This document shows positions 45,373-54,942 of a DNA stretch of 64,000 bases, piece by piece. How positions within the stretch are numbered: position 1 is the first letter of the stretch; the number at the start of each line of letters is the position of its first letter. Below the pieces are notes generated by a model. That model searched no databases and had not been told where the DNA came from. It was given only the letters and a program-made list of their open reading frames with translations. Source of the stretch: an uncultured Thermoanaerobaculia bacterium (GTDB lineage Bacteria > Acidobacteriota > Thermoanaerobaculia > Multivoradales > Multivoraceae); NCBI GenBank assembly GCA_951812325.1, contig OX638294.1, forward strand, positions 3,882,859 to 3,946,858, read 5' to 3'. The translations under genes were made by a program, and so were the position numbers.

Positions 45373-48300
45373 ATGACCACACCCGAACAGGATCCACGGA
45401 CCCGGCCCGCCAGAGACGCGAGCCCGCTCCGCTTCGTCACCGCGGCATCGCTGTTCGACGGACACGACGCGGCGATCCACATCATGCGCCGCATGATCCA
45501 GGACCGCGGGGCCGAGGTGATCCACCTGGGCCACAACCGCGGCGTCGACGAGATCGTTCGGGCGGCCGTACAGGAGGATGCCGACGCGATTGCGGTCAGC
45601 TCGTACCAGGGCGGTCACATCGAGTTCTTCCGCTACATGATCGACCGGCTGGCGGAGGAGGGCAGAGAAGACGTCCTCGTGTTCGGCGGCGGCGGCGGCA
45701 CGATCACGGCGGATGAGATCGCCGAGCTCGAGGCCTGCGGGGTCGAGCGGATCTACCACCCCGACGACGGTCTGAAGATGGGCCTGCCGGCGATGATCGA
45801 CGACGTCGTCGAGCGGGCGCACACCAGTCGCCGGCCGGCCCCCGAAGCGCGATTCCGGGTGCGCGCGGCCTCGGATCCGAAGGGTGACATCGACCTGTCG
45901 CGCCTGCTGTCGGCCATCGAGCGCGGGACGGTCGGCGAGTCCGAGCTGCGCCGCCTGCGCAAGGAGTGGCGGCTCGCCGGCGCCGGCGTGCCGGTCCTGG
46001 GGCTCACCGGAACCGGCGGCGCCGGCAAGAGCAGCGTCGCCGACGAACTGTTGAACCGCTTCCTCGACTGCCTTCCCGAAGCGGCTTCGGGGATGCGCAT
46101 CGCCCTCCTGGCGGTCGATCCGACGCGCCGGCGGACGGGCGGCGCCCTGCTCGGCGACCGCATCCGGATGAACAGCCTGCGCAGCGACCGCGTCTTCATG
46201 CGCTCGATGGCGACGCGGCGGCAGCACCTGGCGACCAGCGAGGTGCTCGACGACGCGATCGCACTCCTCAAGGCCTCCGGGTTCTCCATGGTCCTGGTGG
46301 AGACCGCGGGCATCGGCCAGAGCGACAGCGAGATCGTCGACCTGGTCGACCTCTCGGTGTACGTGATGACCTCGGACTACGGCGCGGCGAGCCAGCTCGA
46401 GAAGATCGACATGCTCGACTTCGCCGACGTGATCGTGCTGAACAAGTTCGATCGCCGGGGCGGCAGGGACGCTCTGCGCGACATCCGCAAGCAGTGGCGC
46501 CGCAACCGGCTGGCGTTTCGGACCGCCGACGAGGACGTGCCCGTCTACCCGACGATCGCCAGCCAGTTCCAGGACCCGGGCGTCAACTGGATGTTCCGGA
46601 ACGTGTGTCGCTTGCTGCGGGAGCGGCTCGGTCTGGAGGAGGCCGCCTGGACGCCCGAAGTGGACCTCGAAGAGAGGGAACCGGGTGCGGCGGTGCTGAT
46701 CCCGGATCATCGCAGCCGCTACCTTGCGGAGATTGCCGAAGCGGGCCGCGCGGTGGAAGTTGATGTCGAGCGCCTTGCCGCCGCCGCTTCGAGGGCGCAC
46801 GGCTGCTATCGGGCGCTGGCCGAACTGGACGATCCGGAGTTGCCGGCGCCGCTCGAGGTGTACGGGGAGGGCGCCTTGGAGACGGCGCCCGACAAGAGCC
46901 TGGCGCGCCTGCGCGCGGCCTACCAGGAGGCGCTGACGGAGGTCGGCGCCGAAGCGGCCGGCCTCCTGAGGGAGTGGCCCCGGCGCGTCGAGGCTGCCCG
47001 CGCGGACGAGTACCGCTACCCGGTCCGCGGGCGCGAGGTCACCGGCGAGAACTACGTGACCACCCTGAGCCACCTGCGCATGCCGAAGCTGGCGCTGCCC
47101 GGGTACTCGGACTGGGGCGACCTGCTGCGTTTCCTGATCAAGCACAACCTGCCGGGCGCCTACCCGTACACGGCCGGCGTCTATCCCTACCGCCGCAGCA
47201 GCGAAGAGCCGACGCGCATGTTCGCGGGCGAGGGCATCGCGGAGCGCACCAACCGGCGATTCCACTTCGTGTCGCGCGGGCAGCCGGCGAACCGTCTGTC
47301 CACCGCGTTCGACTCGGTGACGCTCTACGGCTCGGATCCGGGCATTCGCCCCGACATCTGGGGCAAGGTCGGCAACTCGGGGGTCTCGATCGCCACCGTC
47401 GACGACATGAAGCGGCTCTACTCGGGCTTCGATTTGTGCGACCCGGTGACGTCCGTGTCGATGACGATCAACGGCCCGGCGCCGACCATCCTGGCCTTCT
47501 TCATGAACGCCGCGATCGACCAGCAGGTCGAACGCTACCTGCATGAGACTGGCGGACTGGAACAGGTGCGCGCCGACTTCGGCCGCCGCTGCCACGGCGA
47601 CCTGCCCGCGTACCGCGGCGAACTACCGGAAGAGAGCGACGGTCTGGGCCTTGGCCTGCTGGGTATCCCGGGCGACCAGGCCGTCGAGCGCGAGGTCTAC
47701 GAGCGGATCCGCGCCGACGCGCTGAGCCGGGTCCGGGGCACGGTCCAGGCCGACATCCTCAAGGAGGACCAGGCGCAGAACACCTGCATCTTCTCGACCG
47801 GATTCTCGCTGCGGATGATGGGCGACGTCCAGCAGTACTTCATCGACCACAACGTCCGCAACTACTACAGCGCCTCGGTCAGCGGCTACCACATCGCGGA
47901 AGCCGGCGCGAACCCGATCACCCAGCTGGCGTTCACGCTCGCCAACGGTTTCACGATCGTGGAGTACTACCTGGCGCGGGGCATGGCGATCGACGACTTC
48001 GCTTCCAACCTGTCGTTCTTCTTCTCGAACGGGATGGACCCGGAGTACGCCGTGATCGGTCGGGTGGCTCGCCGCATCTGGGCGCGCGCGATGCGCGAAC
48101 GGTACGGCGCCTCGGCCCGCAGCCAGATGCTGAAGTACCACATCCAGACCTCGGGCCGCTCGCTGCACGCCCAGGAGGTCCAGTTCAACGACATCCGCAC
48201 CACGCTGCAGGCGCTCTACGGCATCCTCGACCGTTGCAATTCCCTGCACACGAACGCGTTCGACGAGGCGATCACGACGCCGACCGAACAGTCCGTGCGG

Positions 48301-48837
48301 CGCGCGCTGGCGATCCAGTTGATCATCAACCGCGAGTTCGGGCTCAACCGCAGCGAGAACCCCTGGCAGGGATCCTTCGCGCTCGACCAGCTCACCGACG
48401 CGGTCGAGGAAGCCGTCTACCTGGAGTTCGAGCGGCTGTCCGCGCGCGGCGGCGTGCTGGCCGCGATGGACACGATGTACCAGCGCTCGAAGATCCAGGA
48501 CGAGAGCATGGAGTACGAGGCGAAGAAGCACGATGGCAGCCTGCCGGTGGTCGGCGTCAACACGTTCCTCGCCGAGGGCCGGGAATCCGCGGAGACGGTC
48601 GAAGCGGAGCTCATCCGCTCGACCGACGAGGAGAAGCAGCAGCAGATCGACAGTCTGGCGGCCTTCCACCGCCGCCACGGTGGACACGCACAGGCGGCTC
48701 TGGAGCGGCTGCAGGAGGTGGCCCGTCGCCGCGGCAACGTGTTCGAAGAGCTGATGGAGACGGCCAGGCACTGCTCGCTCGGCCAGATCTCGGACGCGCT
48801 CTACCGCGTCGGCGGCGAGTACCGGCGCAGCATGTAG
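45373..48837 (+). CDS. icmF: Fused isobutyryl-CoA mutase (IcmF)
   Basis: 1154 residues from ATG 45373. This single chain joins three parts. The N-terminal B12 domain has FDGHDAAIHIMRRM with His31 as cobalt ligand, then SSYQGGHIEFF and FGGGGGTI. A MeaB-like G-protein chaperone follows, with P-loop GLTGTGGAGKSSVADEL near residue 210, ETAGIGQSDSEIVD, and NKFDRRGG. The mutase barrel comes last, from about residue 550 (YPYTAGVYPYRR, SVSMTINGPAPTILAFFMNA, EDQAQNTCIFSTGFSLRMM, YHIAEAGANPITQLAFTLAN, YHIQTSGRSLHAQEVQFNDI). It interconverts isobutyryl-CoA and butyryl-CoA; related chains also act on pivalyl- or isovaleryl-CoA, so exact substrate range is open. It acts in branched-chain acid metabolism in the cytoplasm. 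Confidence 0.95.
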   Translation: MTTPEQDPRTRPARDASPLRFVTAASLFDGHDAAIHIMRRMIQDRGAEVIHLGHNRGVDEIVRAAVQEDADAIAVSSYQGGHIEFFRYMIDRLAEEGREDVLVFGGGGGTITADEIAELEACGVERIYHPDDGLKMGLPAMIDDVVERAHTSRRPAPEARFRVRAASDPKGDIDLSRLLSAIERGTVGESELRRLRKEWRLAGAGVPVLGLTGTGGAGKSSVADELLNRFLDCLPEAASGMRIALLAVDPTRRRTGGALLGDRIRMNSLRSDRVFMRSMATRRQHLATSEVLDDAIALLKASGFSMVLVETAGIGQSDSEIVDLVDLSVYVMTSDYGAASQLEKIDMLDFADVIVLNKFDRRGGRDALRDIRKQWRRNRLAFRTADEDVPVYPTIASQFQDPGVNWMFRNVCRLLRERLGLEEAAWTPEVDLEEREPGAAVLIPDHRSRYLAEIAEAGRAVEVDVERLAAAASRAHGCYRALAELDDPELPAPLEVYGEGALETAPDKSLARLRAAYQEALTEVGAEAAGLLREWPRRVEAARADEYRYPVRGREVTGENYVTTLSHLRMPKLALPGYSDWGDLLRFLIKHNLPGAYPYTAGVYPYRRSSEEPTRMFAGEGIAERTNRRFHFVSRGQPANRLSTAFDSVTLYGSDPGIRPDIWGKVGNSGVSIATVDDMKRLYSGFDLCDPVTSVSMTINGPAPTILAFFMNAAIDQQVERYLHETGGLEQVRADFGRRCHGDLPAYRGELPEESDGLGLGLLGIPGDQAVEREVYERIRADALSRVRGTVQADILKEDQAQNTCIFSTGFSLRMMGDVQQYFIDHNVRNYYSASVSGYHIAEAGANPITQLAFTLANGFTIVEYYLARGMAIDDFASNLSFFFSNGMDPEYAVIGRVARRIWARAMRERYGASARSQMLKYHIQTSGRSLHAQEVQFNDIRTTLQALYGILDRCNSLHTNAFDEAITTPTEQSVRRALAIQLIINREFGLNRSENPWQGSFALDQLTDAVEEAVYLEFERLSARGGVLAAMDTMYQRSKIQDESMEYEAKKHDGSLPVVGVNTFLAEGRESAETVEAELIRSTDEEKQQQIDSLAAFHRRHGGHAQAALERLQEVARRRGNVFEELMETARHCSLGQISDALYRVGGEYRRSM

Positions 48838-48877
48838 CCGGAACCGCGGCCAGCGGAGCGGGCCTGGCAGCCGGGTG

Positions 48878-50773
48878 TCATTGTCCTGGCGCCTGACAGG
48901 GAAACGCCGTGATGTCCGACTTCGTGCTGGCGGTCGCGCCCTGCGGGTTGCCGTGCGTCCAGCGGCTGCCGTCCGGTCCCGTTATCCACAGGTTGAAGTC
49001 CAGGGTGGTTACCGGCGCTACGAACGCCCAGCGGTAGCCGTTGACGCCACAGCCGTCGAGCACCTTGACGAGAACCTCGGGGTTGTTGCGGCCGAAGAAC
49101 CACAAGACGCCGGCCTCGCTGGACCAGGCTTCGCCCTTGACCGGGCCTGACTCACCGCTTGACGTGACGTAGCACATGCTGACCTCGTAGCCTCCATCGA
49201 AGCGGAGGATCACGGAAGTCGGCGTGCAGGTCCCGACCGGGTCCGGGTCCGGCGTCGGATCGGGATCCGGGCCGGGTCGCGGCGGGCTGGAACCTCTCCC
49301 GGCGAAACCGTCCTTGATCCAGTCGAACACCTTCGCGTTGGGCACGGTGCCGCGCACGTTCTCCGCCGTGCGACCGACCGCGTAGATCATCACGTCTTCC
49401 CCCGCGTGCGTCTCCAGGAACAGCGGGACGGTTGCCTCCTGCCGGTACGCCGTGTGGCTGGTGCTCGAAGGAACGGCGCCGCCGTAGCCGGCCGTCCCGT
49501 CGCTGTTCGGATTGACGCGCGAGCCGCTCCGATGTCCTGGCCCGTTGGCGTAGCCGAGGATGGTGTAGGGAATGCCGCCCGAGTCTCCACTCTCCGAGAT
49601 CGTGCCCCCGCTGTCGATGTCGTGGACGGTCCCCAGGATGCCGTTGTGCGGCTGGTTGCGGAACGACGCGGGCACCGAACGGGGCGTGTAACGCAGGTCG
49701 CCGAGCGGTCGCATCGGGTAGCCGGCGATGGTGAAGACGTGGCTGTGGTCGGCGGTCGCGAGGATCAGGGTCCTGTCGAGATTCACGCTCCGCTGAGCGG
49801 CGCCTAACGCGCGATCGAACATCCGGGTGTCGGTGAAGGCGCGATAGGCATTCCCCTCGTGGTGCGCATGGTCGATTCGGCCCGACTCGACCATCAGGAA
49901 GTAGGGCTTTCCCGTCGCGGTGAGGATCTGGATCGCCTTCCTCGTCATCTCCTGCAGGCTCGGCTGGCTGCCGTTCCGGTCCGCTTCGTACTCCAGGTGA
50001 CTCGACGCGAACAGACCGATCGCGCGGCCGGAACCTCCCAGCGAGTTGAGCCCCTGCCGGTTCCGGACGTAGCGATAGCCCTGCTGCTGCAACTCGTTGC
50101 GAAGGTCGCGACCGTCCGTTCGCCGTCCGGCAAGGCCCTCCTCGTCGGTCGCCGAAGTGGGGAGGAAATGCCGTCGGCCGCCTCCGAAAAGGACGTGTAG
50201 TCCCTCCCCGAGCCGGTCGTTGTAGCCGCTTCCACCAGGCGTCATCTGGGCGGCGATCTCGTTCTCCAGGTTGCGGTCGTTGACGTGTGCGAAGACGCCC
50301 GCGGGGGTCGCATGGGTAACGCGCGTTGTCGTGACGATGCCGACCGCATAACCCATCGAGATGGCCAGCTCGCCGATGTTCGTCAGCCGCGGGCCGTCAC
50401 CGTTGCCGTTGAAGTCCGCGTATTCGGTGGCCGGGCCGTAGCCGATCACTCCGGAGTTCGTGTTGACGCCGGTCATCATCGCCGACATCGTGGCGGCGCT
50501 GTCCGGCGTGATGTAGTCGGCCGACGCCGTCCGCGAGATGGCGGTGTAGGGCATGCGGTCCAGCGCCAGTTGCCCGTCGACGCCCACCGTCGCGATGCGA
50601 GTGGATGTCACGGTCGACACACCCATGCCGTCGCCAACGAACAGGATGACGTTGTTCTCTTGCGCCCCGGCCGGCAATGCCGTCAGCAGCAGGAACAGAA
50701 TTGTCGAGACAGTGCAGGACACCGACGCGAGATGCCTGCGCGCGCCTCGGACCGATACGAAGAGACTCTCCAT
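48878..50773 (-). CDS. Secreted alkaline phosphatase with four-Cys C-terminal domain
   Basis: 631 residues. ATG 50773 is preceded by GGAGG seven bases upstream and leads into a signal peptide (CTVSTILFLLLTALPAGAQ); the frame from 50866 is less likely. Catalytic features of the PhoA family: LFVGDGMG with metal ligand Asp48, TPDSAATMSAMMTG with nucleophile Ser92, ESGRIDHAHHEGNAY and ATADHSHVF. A Pro/Asp-rich linker (PRPGPDPDPTPDPDPVG) leads to a C-terminal domain of about 95 residues with GYEVSMC, then EVLVKVLDGCGVNGYRWAF and ending near AFPC. This domain matches both tandem copies in the protease at 5257-7806. The enzyme releases phosphate from external esters. Confidence 0.92.
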   Translation of the reverse strand: MESLFVSVRGARRHLASVSCTVSTILFLLLTALPAGAQENNVILFVGDGMGVSTVTSTRIATVGVDGQLALDRMPYTAISRTASADYITPDSAATMSAMMTGVNTNSGVIGYGPATEYADFNGNGDGPRLTNIGELAISMGYAVGIVTTTRVTHATPAGVFAHVNDRNLENEIAAQMTPGGSGYNDRLGEGLHVLFGGGRRHFLPTSATDEEGLAGRRTDGRDLRNELQQQGYRYVRNRQGLNSLGGSGRAIGLFASSHLEYEADRNGSQPSLQEMTRKAIQILTATGKPYFLMVESGRIDHAHHEGNAYRAFTDTRMFDRALGAAQRSVNLDRTLILATADHSHVFTIAGYPMRPLGDLRYTPRSVPASFRNQPHNGILGTVHDIDSGGTISESGDSGGIPYTILGYANGPGHRSGSRVNPNSDGTAGYGGAVPSSTSHTAYRQEATVPLFLETHAGEDVMIYAVGRTAENVRGTVPNAKVFDWIKDGFAGRGSSPPRPGPDPDPTPDPDPVGTCTPTSVILRFDGGYEVSMCYVTSSGESGPVKGEAWSSEAGVLWFFGRNNPEVLVKVLDGCGVNGYRWAFVAPVTTLDFNLWITGPDGSRWTHGNPQGATASTKSDITAFPCQAPGQ

Positions 50774-50780
50774 GGGCCGA

Positions 50781-50785
50781 CCTCC
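50781..50785 (-). promoter_or_regulatory. Strong ribosome site of the alkaline phosphatase gene
   Basis: A full GGAGG on the minus strand, seven bases before ATG 50773. It decides the start against the longer open frame. Confidence 0.7.
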
Positions 50786-50916
50786 GTCTTTGTGGCCCGG
50801 CTCCCGGCAGAAGACCTCATCGTCGGGACCGGACCGCTGTGTGAGGGTGATGTTGCTTTCCGTCAAGGATAGGCGATCTGGCCTGCGCGAAGAGGGGCTG
50901 CTACATTCCTGCGCCC

Positions 50917-52578
50917 ATGAGCGACTGGCATCATGCGGACATTCTCGAAGCGATCGCGGAACATCAGCCGGAGGCGCCGGCGCAGGCCTTCATCGATCCC
51001 CTGGGCGGCGCTCCGAGCCGCCGCTACTCGCAGGCCGGGATGCACCGCCGCGCGAACGGCGTGGCCGCGACGCTGATCGAACGCGGCGCGAAGCACCAGG
51101 ACAAGGTGGCGCAGTACCTCTACAACGGGCCCGAGTACATGGAGTCGGTGCTCGCCTGCTTCAAGGCTTCCCTGGCGCCCGTGAACACGAACTACCGCTA
51201 CGTCGAGGGTGAGCTGCTCTACCTCTGGGGCAATGCGGACGTCGCGGCGGTCATCTTCCACGGCGCCTTCGCCAGCCGGATCGAGGCCTTGCGGCCGAAA
51301 GTGCCATCCATCCACACCTGGCTCTGGGTCGACGACGGCTCGGGCCCGTGCCCGGAGTGGGCGATCCCGTACGAAGAGGCCGCCGAGTCGTTGCCGGGTT
51401 CCGAAGGCTCACTCACCTTCGAGGCGCCCTGGCCCCGCAGCGGCGACGACCTGTGGCTGCTGTACACCGGCGGCACGACCGGCATGCCCAAGGGAGTCAT
51501 GTGGCGGCTGGACGATCTCTGGCACATCAGCAACGACGGCCGCCTCGACCCCTTCGACCTTTCGGGTGGGGTCGAGGGACTGAAACCCCAGCTTGACGAG
51601 CTGCTGATGCGCCGCGTCTCGCTGCCTTCCTGCCCGCTGATGCACGGAACCGGCTTCCTCACCGCGCTGGGAGGCATGCTGAACGGCGGCTGCGTGATTA
51701 CCCTCGCCAACCGCCGCTTCGACGCGACGGCCACTCTCGAGGCGATCACCAGGGAAGGGATCAACGCGATCGCGATCGTCGGCGACGCGTTTGCCAGGCC
51801 GATGGTCCGGGCGCTCGAGGAGGAACCCGGCCGCTTCGATCTGAAGAGCCTCGAGGTCGTGATCTCGTCGGGCGCCATGTGGAGCGCCGAGGTCAAGCGC
51901 GCCTTCCTGCGCTACTGCCAGGACGAGACGGTCCTGACCGACAGCCTGGGTTCGTCGGAGTCGATCGGCATGGGGAGGTCCGACTCGACCGCCGGCGAGG
52001 CCAGCGAGACCGCGTCGTTCGTGCTCGGCGACAACGCCTGCGTTCTCGACGACGACGGGAACAAGGTCGAACCGGGCGCCGGGGTGCTGGGGCGGATCGC
52101 CGTGAGCGGCCATATCCCTCTCGGCTACTACAAGGACCCCGAGAAGACGGCGGCCACCTTCATCGAAACAGGCGGCGTGCGCTACTCGCTGCCCGGCGAC
52201 TACGCGACCGTCGAGGCGGACGGCTCGCTCAAGCTCTACGGCCGCGGCTCGGTGTGCATCAACAGCGGTGGCGAGAAGATCTTCCCGGAGGAGGTCGAGG
52301 AGGTGCTGAAGACCCATCCCTCGGTGCGCGACGCGGTGTGCGTCGGCGTGCCGCACGAGCGCTTCGGCCAGGCGGTGACGGCGGTCGTCGAGCTCGACGA
52401 TCCGGGACGCTTCAGCGAGCCGGATGTGATCGGTTGGGTGAAGCGGGAACTGGCGTCCTACAAGGCGCCCAAGCGCGTCCTGGTGCGCGACAGCGTGGGC
52501 CGGGCGGCCAACGGCAAGGCCGACTACAACGGTCTGCGCGAATGGGCGGCGGGCGAACTCGCCGCGCAGGAGGCTTAG
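50917..52578 (+). CDS. Acyl-CoA synthetase (AMP-binding, FadD-like)
   Basis: 553 residues from ATG 50917. It activates a carboxylic acid with ATP and CoA. The ATP loop is LLYTGGTTGMPKGV; later motifs are VISSGAMWSAEVK, TDSLGSSESIG, YSLPGDYATVEADGSLKLYG, INSGGEKIFPEEVEEVLKTH and the C-terminal catalytic Lys in GRAANGKADYNGL. The family includes fatty and steroid side-chain acyl ligases, so chain type cannot be read. It is divergent from the phosphatase, about 140 bases apart. With IcmF and malate dehydrogenase nearby, a role in short or branched acid use is plausible but inferred. Confidence 0.9.
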   Translation: MSDWHHADILEAIAEHQPEAPAQAFIDPLGGAPSRRYSQAGMHRRANGVAATLIERGAKHQDKVAQYLYNGPEYMESVLACFKASLAPVNTNYRYVEGELLYLWGNADVAAVIFHGAFASRIEALRPKVPSIHTWLWVDDGSGPCPEWAIPYEEAAESLPGSEGSLTFEAPWPRSGDDLWLLYTGGTTGMPKGVMWRLDDLWHISNDGRLDPFDLSGGVEGLKPQLDELLMRRVSLPSCPLMHGTGFLTALGGMLNGGCVITLANRRFDATATLEAITREGINAIAIVGDAFARPMVRALEEEPGRFDLKSLEVVISSGAMWSAEVKRAFLRYCQDETVLTDSLGSSESIGMGRSDSTAGEASETASFVLGDNACVLDDDGNKVEPGAGVLGRIAVSGHIPLGYYKDPEKTAATFIETGGVRYSLPGDYATVEADGSLKLYGRGSVCINSGGEKIFPEEVEEVLKTHPSVRDAVCVGVPHERFGQAVTAVVELDDPGRFSEPDVIGWVKRELASYKAPKRVLVRDSVGRAANGKADYNGLREWAAGELAAQEA

Positions 52579-52718
52579 CAGCCCGTGGCAGAAGTCGCGC
52601 TGCATTCGAGCGGCCATGCATCCCGCCCGGCATCGTGCCAGTCCGTGCGCCCGATGACGGGCGCACGGACTGGTTCGCGGGTGGCGCGGAGCGCGCCACC
52701 CGGGTCGCTCCTCGGTCG
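52579..52718. repeat. Double-hairpin dispersed repeat, copy B
   Basis: 140 bases almost identical to the reverse complement of 12572-12710. Here the larger stem is perfect: CCAGTCCGTGCGCCCG, an ATGA loop and its complement, 16 bases per arm (about 52637-52672). The smaller stem GGGTGGCGCG / CGCGCCACCC (52679-52701) is also intact. It starts immediately after the stop codon of the acyl-CoA synthetase gene, where it could act as a transcription terminator or mRNA end-stabiliser. Confidence 0.75.
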
Positions 52719-52830
52719 CCCTTGTTCCCGGGATTGCGGGCGGCCCGATATACTCCCTCGTCGCGCCTTGCCGGGCGGGCGCCTGGCCACTCTCGGTGCG
52801 ACACGGACTTCTCCCACAGGCTGCTAGACC

Positions 52831-53883
52831 GTGAAGAAGCAGAAAGTCGTCGTCCAACTGCCCGGCATCGCCAAGGCGGCATCCGTGGAGACGCGCTATC
52901 AGTTCGAGCTGGAGGCGCTGCTGCCGGTGGCGGAACTCGTCGAGGTCTCGGCAAAGACGGAGGAGGAGTTCCTGGCCGAGGCCGGCGACGCCTCCGCGGT
53001 GATCACCTCGTGGGGCTTCCGCATCTCACGGTCCGTGATCGCCGGGCTCGACGAGTGCATCGTGATCGGTGTCGGCAGCGTCGGCGTCGACATGGTGGAC
53101 GTGGACGCGGCGACCGAGGCGGGCATCGTGGTGACGAACGTGCCCGACGTGTTCATCGAGGAGGTGGCCGATCACACGATGGCGCTGCTGCTGGCCGGCG
53201 CGCGGCGAATGCGCGAGATGGACTCCATGGTGCGGCGCGGCGACTGGTTCCAGGGTCGGCCCCTGCTCAACGAGGTGCCTCGGCTGTGGGGCCGGACTCT
53301 GGGCCTGATCTCGTTCGGCAACGTGGCCCGGGCAGTTGCGCGCCGCGCCAAGCCGTTCGGCATGCACGTGATCGCCCATGACCCCTACGTCAGCGAGCTG
53401 AAGATGACCGGCGAGGGGGTCGAACCGGTCAGTTTCGACGAGTTGCTCGAGCGTTCCGACTACCTGTCGATGCACCCGCCGCTCAACAGCGAGACGCGGC
53501 ACATGCTCTCCGGCCCCCAGTTCGCGGCGATGAAGGAGACGGCCGTGCTGGTCAATGCCGGCCGCGGCCCGACGGTTGACGAAGCCGCTCTGATCGAGGC
53601 CCTCGAGTCGGGCGCGATCGCCGCGGCGGCGCTCGACGTGCTGGAGAGGGAGCCGCCGGCCGAAGACAACCCGCTGCTCGGCATGGACAATGTGATCCTG
53701 ACGCCCCATGTCGCCTCGGCCACGACCCGCATGCGGCCCGTGACCCGGCGGCGCGTCGGCCGCGAGGTCGCCCTGGCGCTCTCCGGTCGCTGGCCGATGA
53801 GCTGCGTCAACCCGACCGTGTTGCCGCGGGTCGAACTGGAACGCTGGCAGCCGGTGCCGATGGAACGGGGGCCGAACCGGTAG
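52831..53883 (+). CDS. D-2-hydroxyacid dehydrogenase family protein
   Basis: 350 residues from GTG 52831. It resembles the CtBP-like/phosphoglycerate-dehydrogenase branch that reduces 2-oxoacids with NAD(P)H. The NAD loop reads GLISFGNVARAVARRAKPFG, where the usual GxGxxG has Ser instead of the second Gly; this is worth noting but can be tolerated. Catalytic residues: Arg in LVNAGRGPTVDEAAL, Glu in LEREPPAEDNPLL and His in ILTPHVASAT. Substrate is unknown. It follows the acyl-CoA synthetase after the double-hairpin repeat, so it is probably transcribed separately. Confidence 0.85.
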   Translation: MKKQKVVVQLPGIAKAASVETRYQFELEALLPVAELVEVSAKTEEEFLAEAGDASAVITSWGFRISRSVIAGLDECIVIGVGSVGVDMVDVDAATEAGIVVTNVPDVFIEEVADHTMALLLAGARRMREMDSMVRRGDWFQGRPLLNEVPRLWGRTLGLISFGNVARAVARRAKPFGMHVIAHDPYVSELKMTGEGVEPVSFDELLERSDYLSMHPPLNSETRHMLSGPQFAAMKETAVLVNAGRGPTVDEAALIEALESGAIAAAALDVLEREPPAEDNPLLGMDNVILTPHVASATTRMRPVTRRRVGREVALALSGRWPMSCVNPTVLPRVELERWQPVPMERGPNR

Positions 53884-53908
53884 CCGCGTGGAAGCGGGCG
53901 CCTGTCCC

Positions 53909-54178
53909 TCAGGCCGCCTCGACCACTTCTCCTGCAGCCTGGGCGCGCTTGATCCGCGTGCTTTCGTCCCTGGCCACGGAGCGCCCGGCCAGCCAGAAGA
54001 AGATCACGCCGAGGACGTCGGCGCCCAGAAGCCGAGGCCGTAACCGCCGAACGCCATCCAGCCGAAACCGAACATGCCGTAGATCATCGCGCGGGAGGAG
54101 GACGCCCAGGACGTAGTTGGAGTACCGCCGGCCGGGCGCCTGCGGTTTGGGCGTCTGGGGGTCCTCAGGTTGTGTCAT
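53909..54178 (-). pseudogene. Small membrane protein gene with two compensating frameshifts
   Basis: The open frame of 89 codons starts at ATG 54178, overlapping the ferritin stop (ATGA). Its ends look natural (RRYSNYVLGVLL; ADVLGVIFFWLAGRSVARDE), but the middle is Arg-rich (RDDLRHVRFRLDGVRRLRPR). In the neighbouring frame, bases 54087-54004 encode MIYGMFGFGWMAFGGYGLGF, a perfect membrane segment. Joining end, middle and end gives a plausible two-helix protein, so two indels of opposite sign seem to have occurred, or the assembly carries errors. The translated product would have a broken first helix. I do not recognise the family. Confidence 0.55.
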
Positions 54179-54702
54179 TCGGCTCCGTTTGCGCCGGCTT
54201 CCGCCATGGCGCCGGGCACGGTGCCCTTGGCCAGTTCCTGGTCGATCATCAGCATACCGACCCCGTCGCCGCCGATCAGGCGGAGCCTGCCGAGCAGGGT
54301 GCGGGCAACGTTCTCCTCCTCGACCTGCTCGTTGACGAACCACTGGAGCATGATCGAGGCGGCGCGGTCGTGCACCTTCTCGGAAAGGTCGTAGAGGTCC
54401 TCGATCGCGCGCGTCACCTGCTGTTCGCTCTCGAGGATCGCGGCGACGGCGGCCTCCGGCGATTCCCAATCGGTCGGCTGGGCCGGAATCTCGGGAATCC
54501 GGACGAGCAGGTCGCGATCGGCGAGGTGGTCGATGATGCGGTGGGCGTGGCTGAGTTCGTCAGCGGACTGGCCGCGCAGCCAGGCGCCGAAGCCGGGCAG
54601 ATCGATGCGTTCGAGCCATAGCGCCATGGACAGGTAGCGGTGGGCGGCCTCGAACTCGAGTTGCAGATGTGCATTCAGGCGGTCATGGAGGGTCTGATCC
54701 AT
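54175..54702 (-). CDS. Bacterial ferritin (non-heme, FtnA-like)
   Basis: 175 residues from ATG 54702. A four-helix iron-storage subunit. Ferroxidase-site residues can be seen in LQLEFEAAHRYLSMALWLE, LRGQSADELSHAHRIIDHLA, AILESEQQVTRAIEDLYDLS and MLQWFVNEQVEEENVARTLL. Length and helix order fit FtnA; no heme-binding Met of bacterioferritin was placed. The tail (AEAGANGAE) is short and flexible. It overlaps the damaged small membrane gene downstream by four bases. It probably assembles into a 24-mer cage that stores iron and limits oxidative damage. Confidence 0.93.
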   Translation of the reverse strand: MDQTLHDRLNAHLQLEFEAAHRYLSMALWLERIDLPGFGAWLRGQSADELSHAHRIIDHLADRDLLVRIPEIPAQPTDWESPEAAVAAILESEQQVTRAIEDLYDLSEKVHDRAASIMLQWFVNEQVEEENVARTLLGRLRLIGGDGVGMLMIDQELAKGTVPGAMAEAGANGAE

Positions 54703-54942
54703 CGTGTCCTCCGTGTTGGACGGTTGGAAGTGGACGCGGCGTCAGCATAGCGCTGCGGCGCGCAGACGCGGTGAGGCGCGAGCCCCTGATGCGCCGGACC
54801 TGCCGCCGGCGCCATGTCCGGCTCCAGCCCCCGCCGCGTTGAGCCTCCCCCGCAGGTGATCGCCTCTGCAGGAAGGAGGCTCACCCACCCGCTGCGGTCT
54901 CACCGGGAACGGGCATTCTGCCGGCGGTACGCCGGTCGGTGC

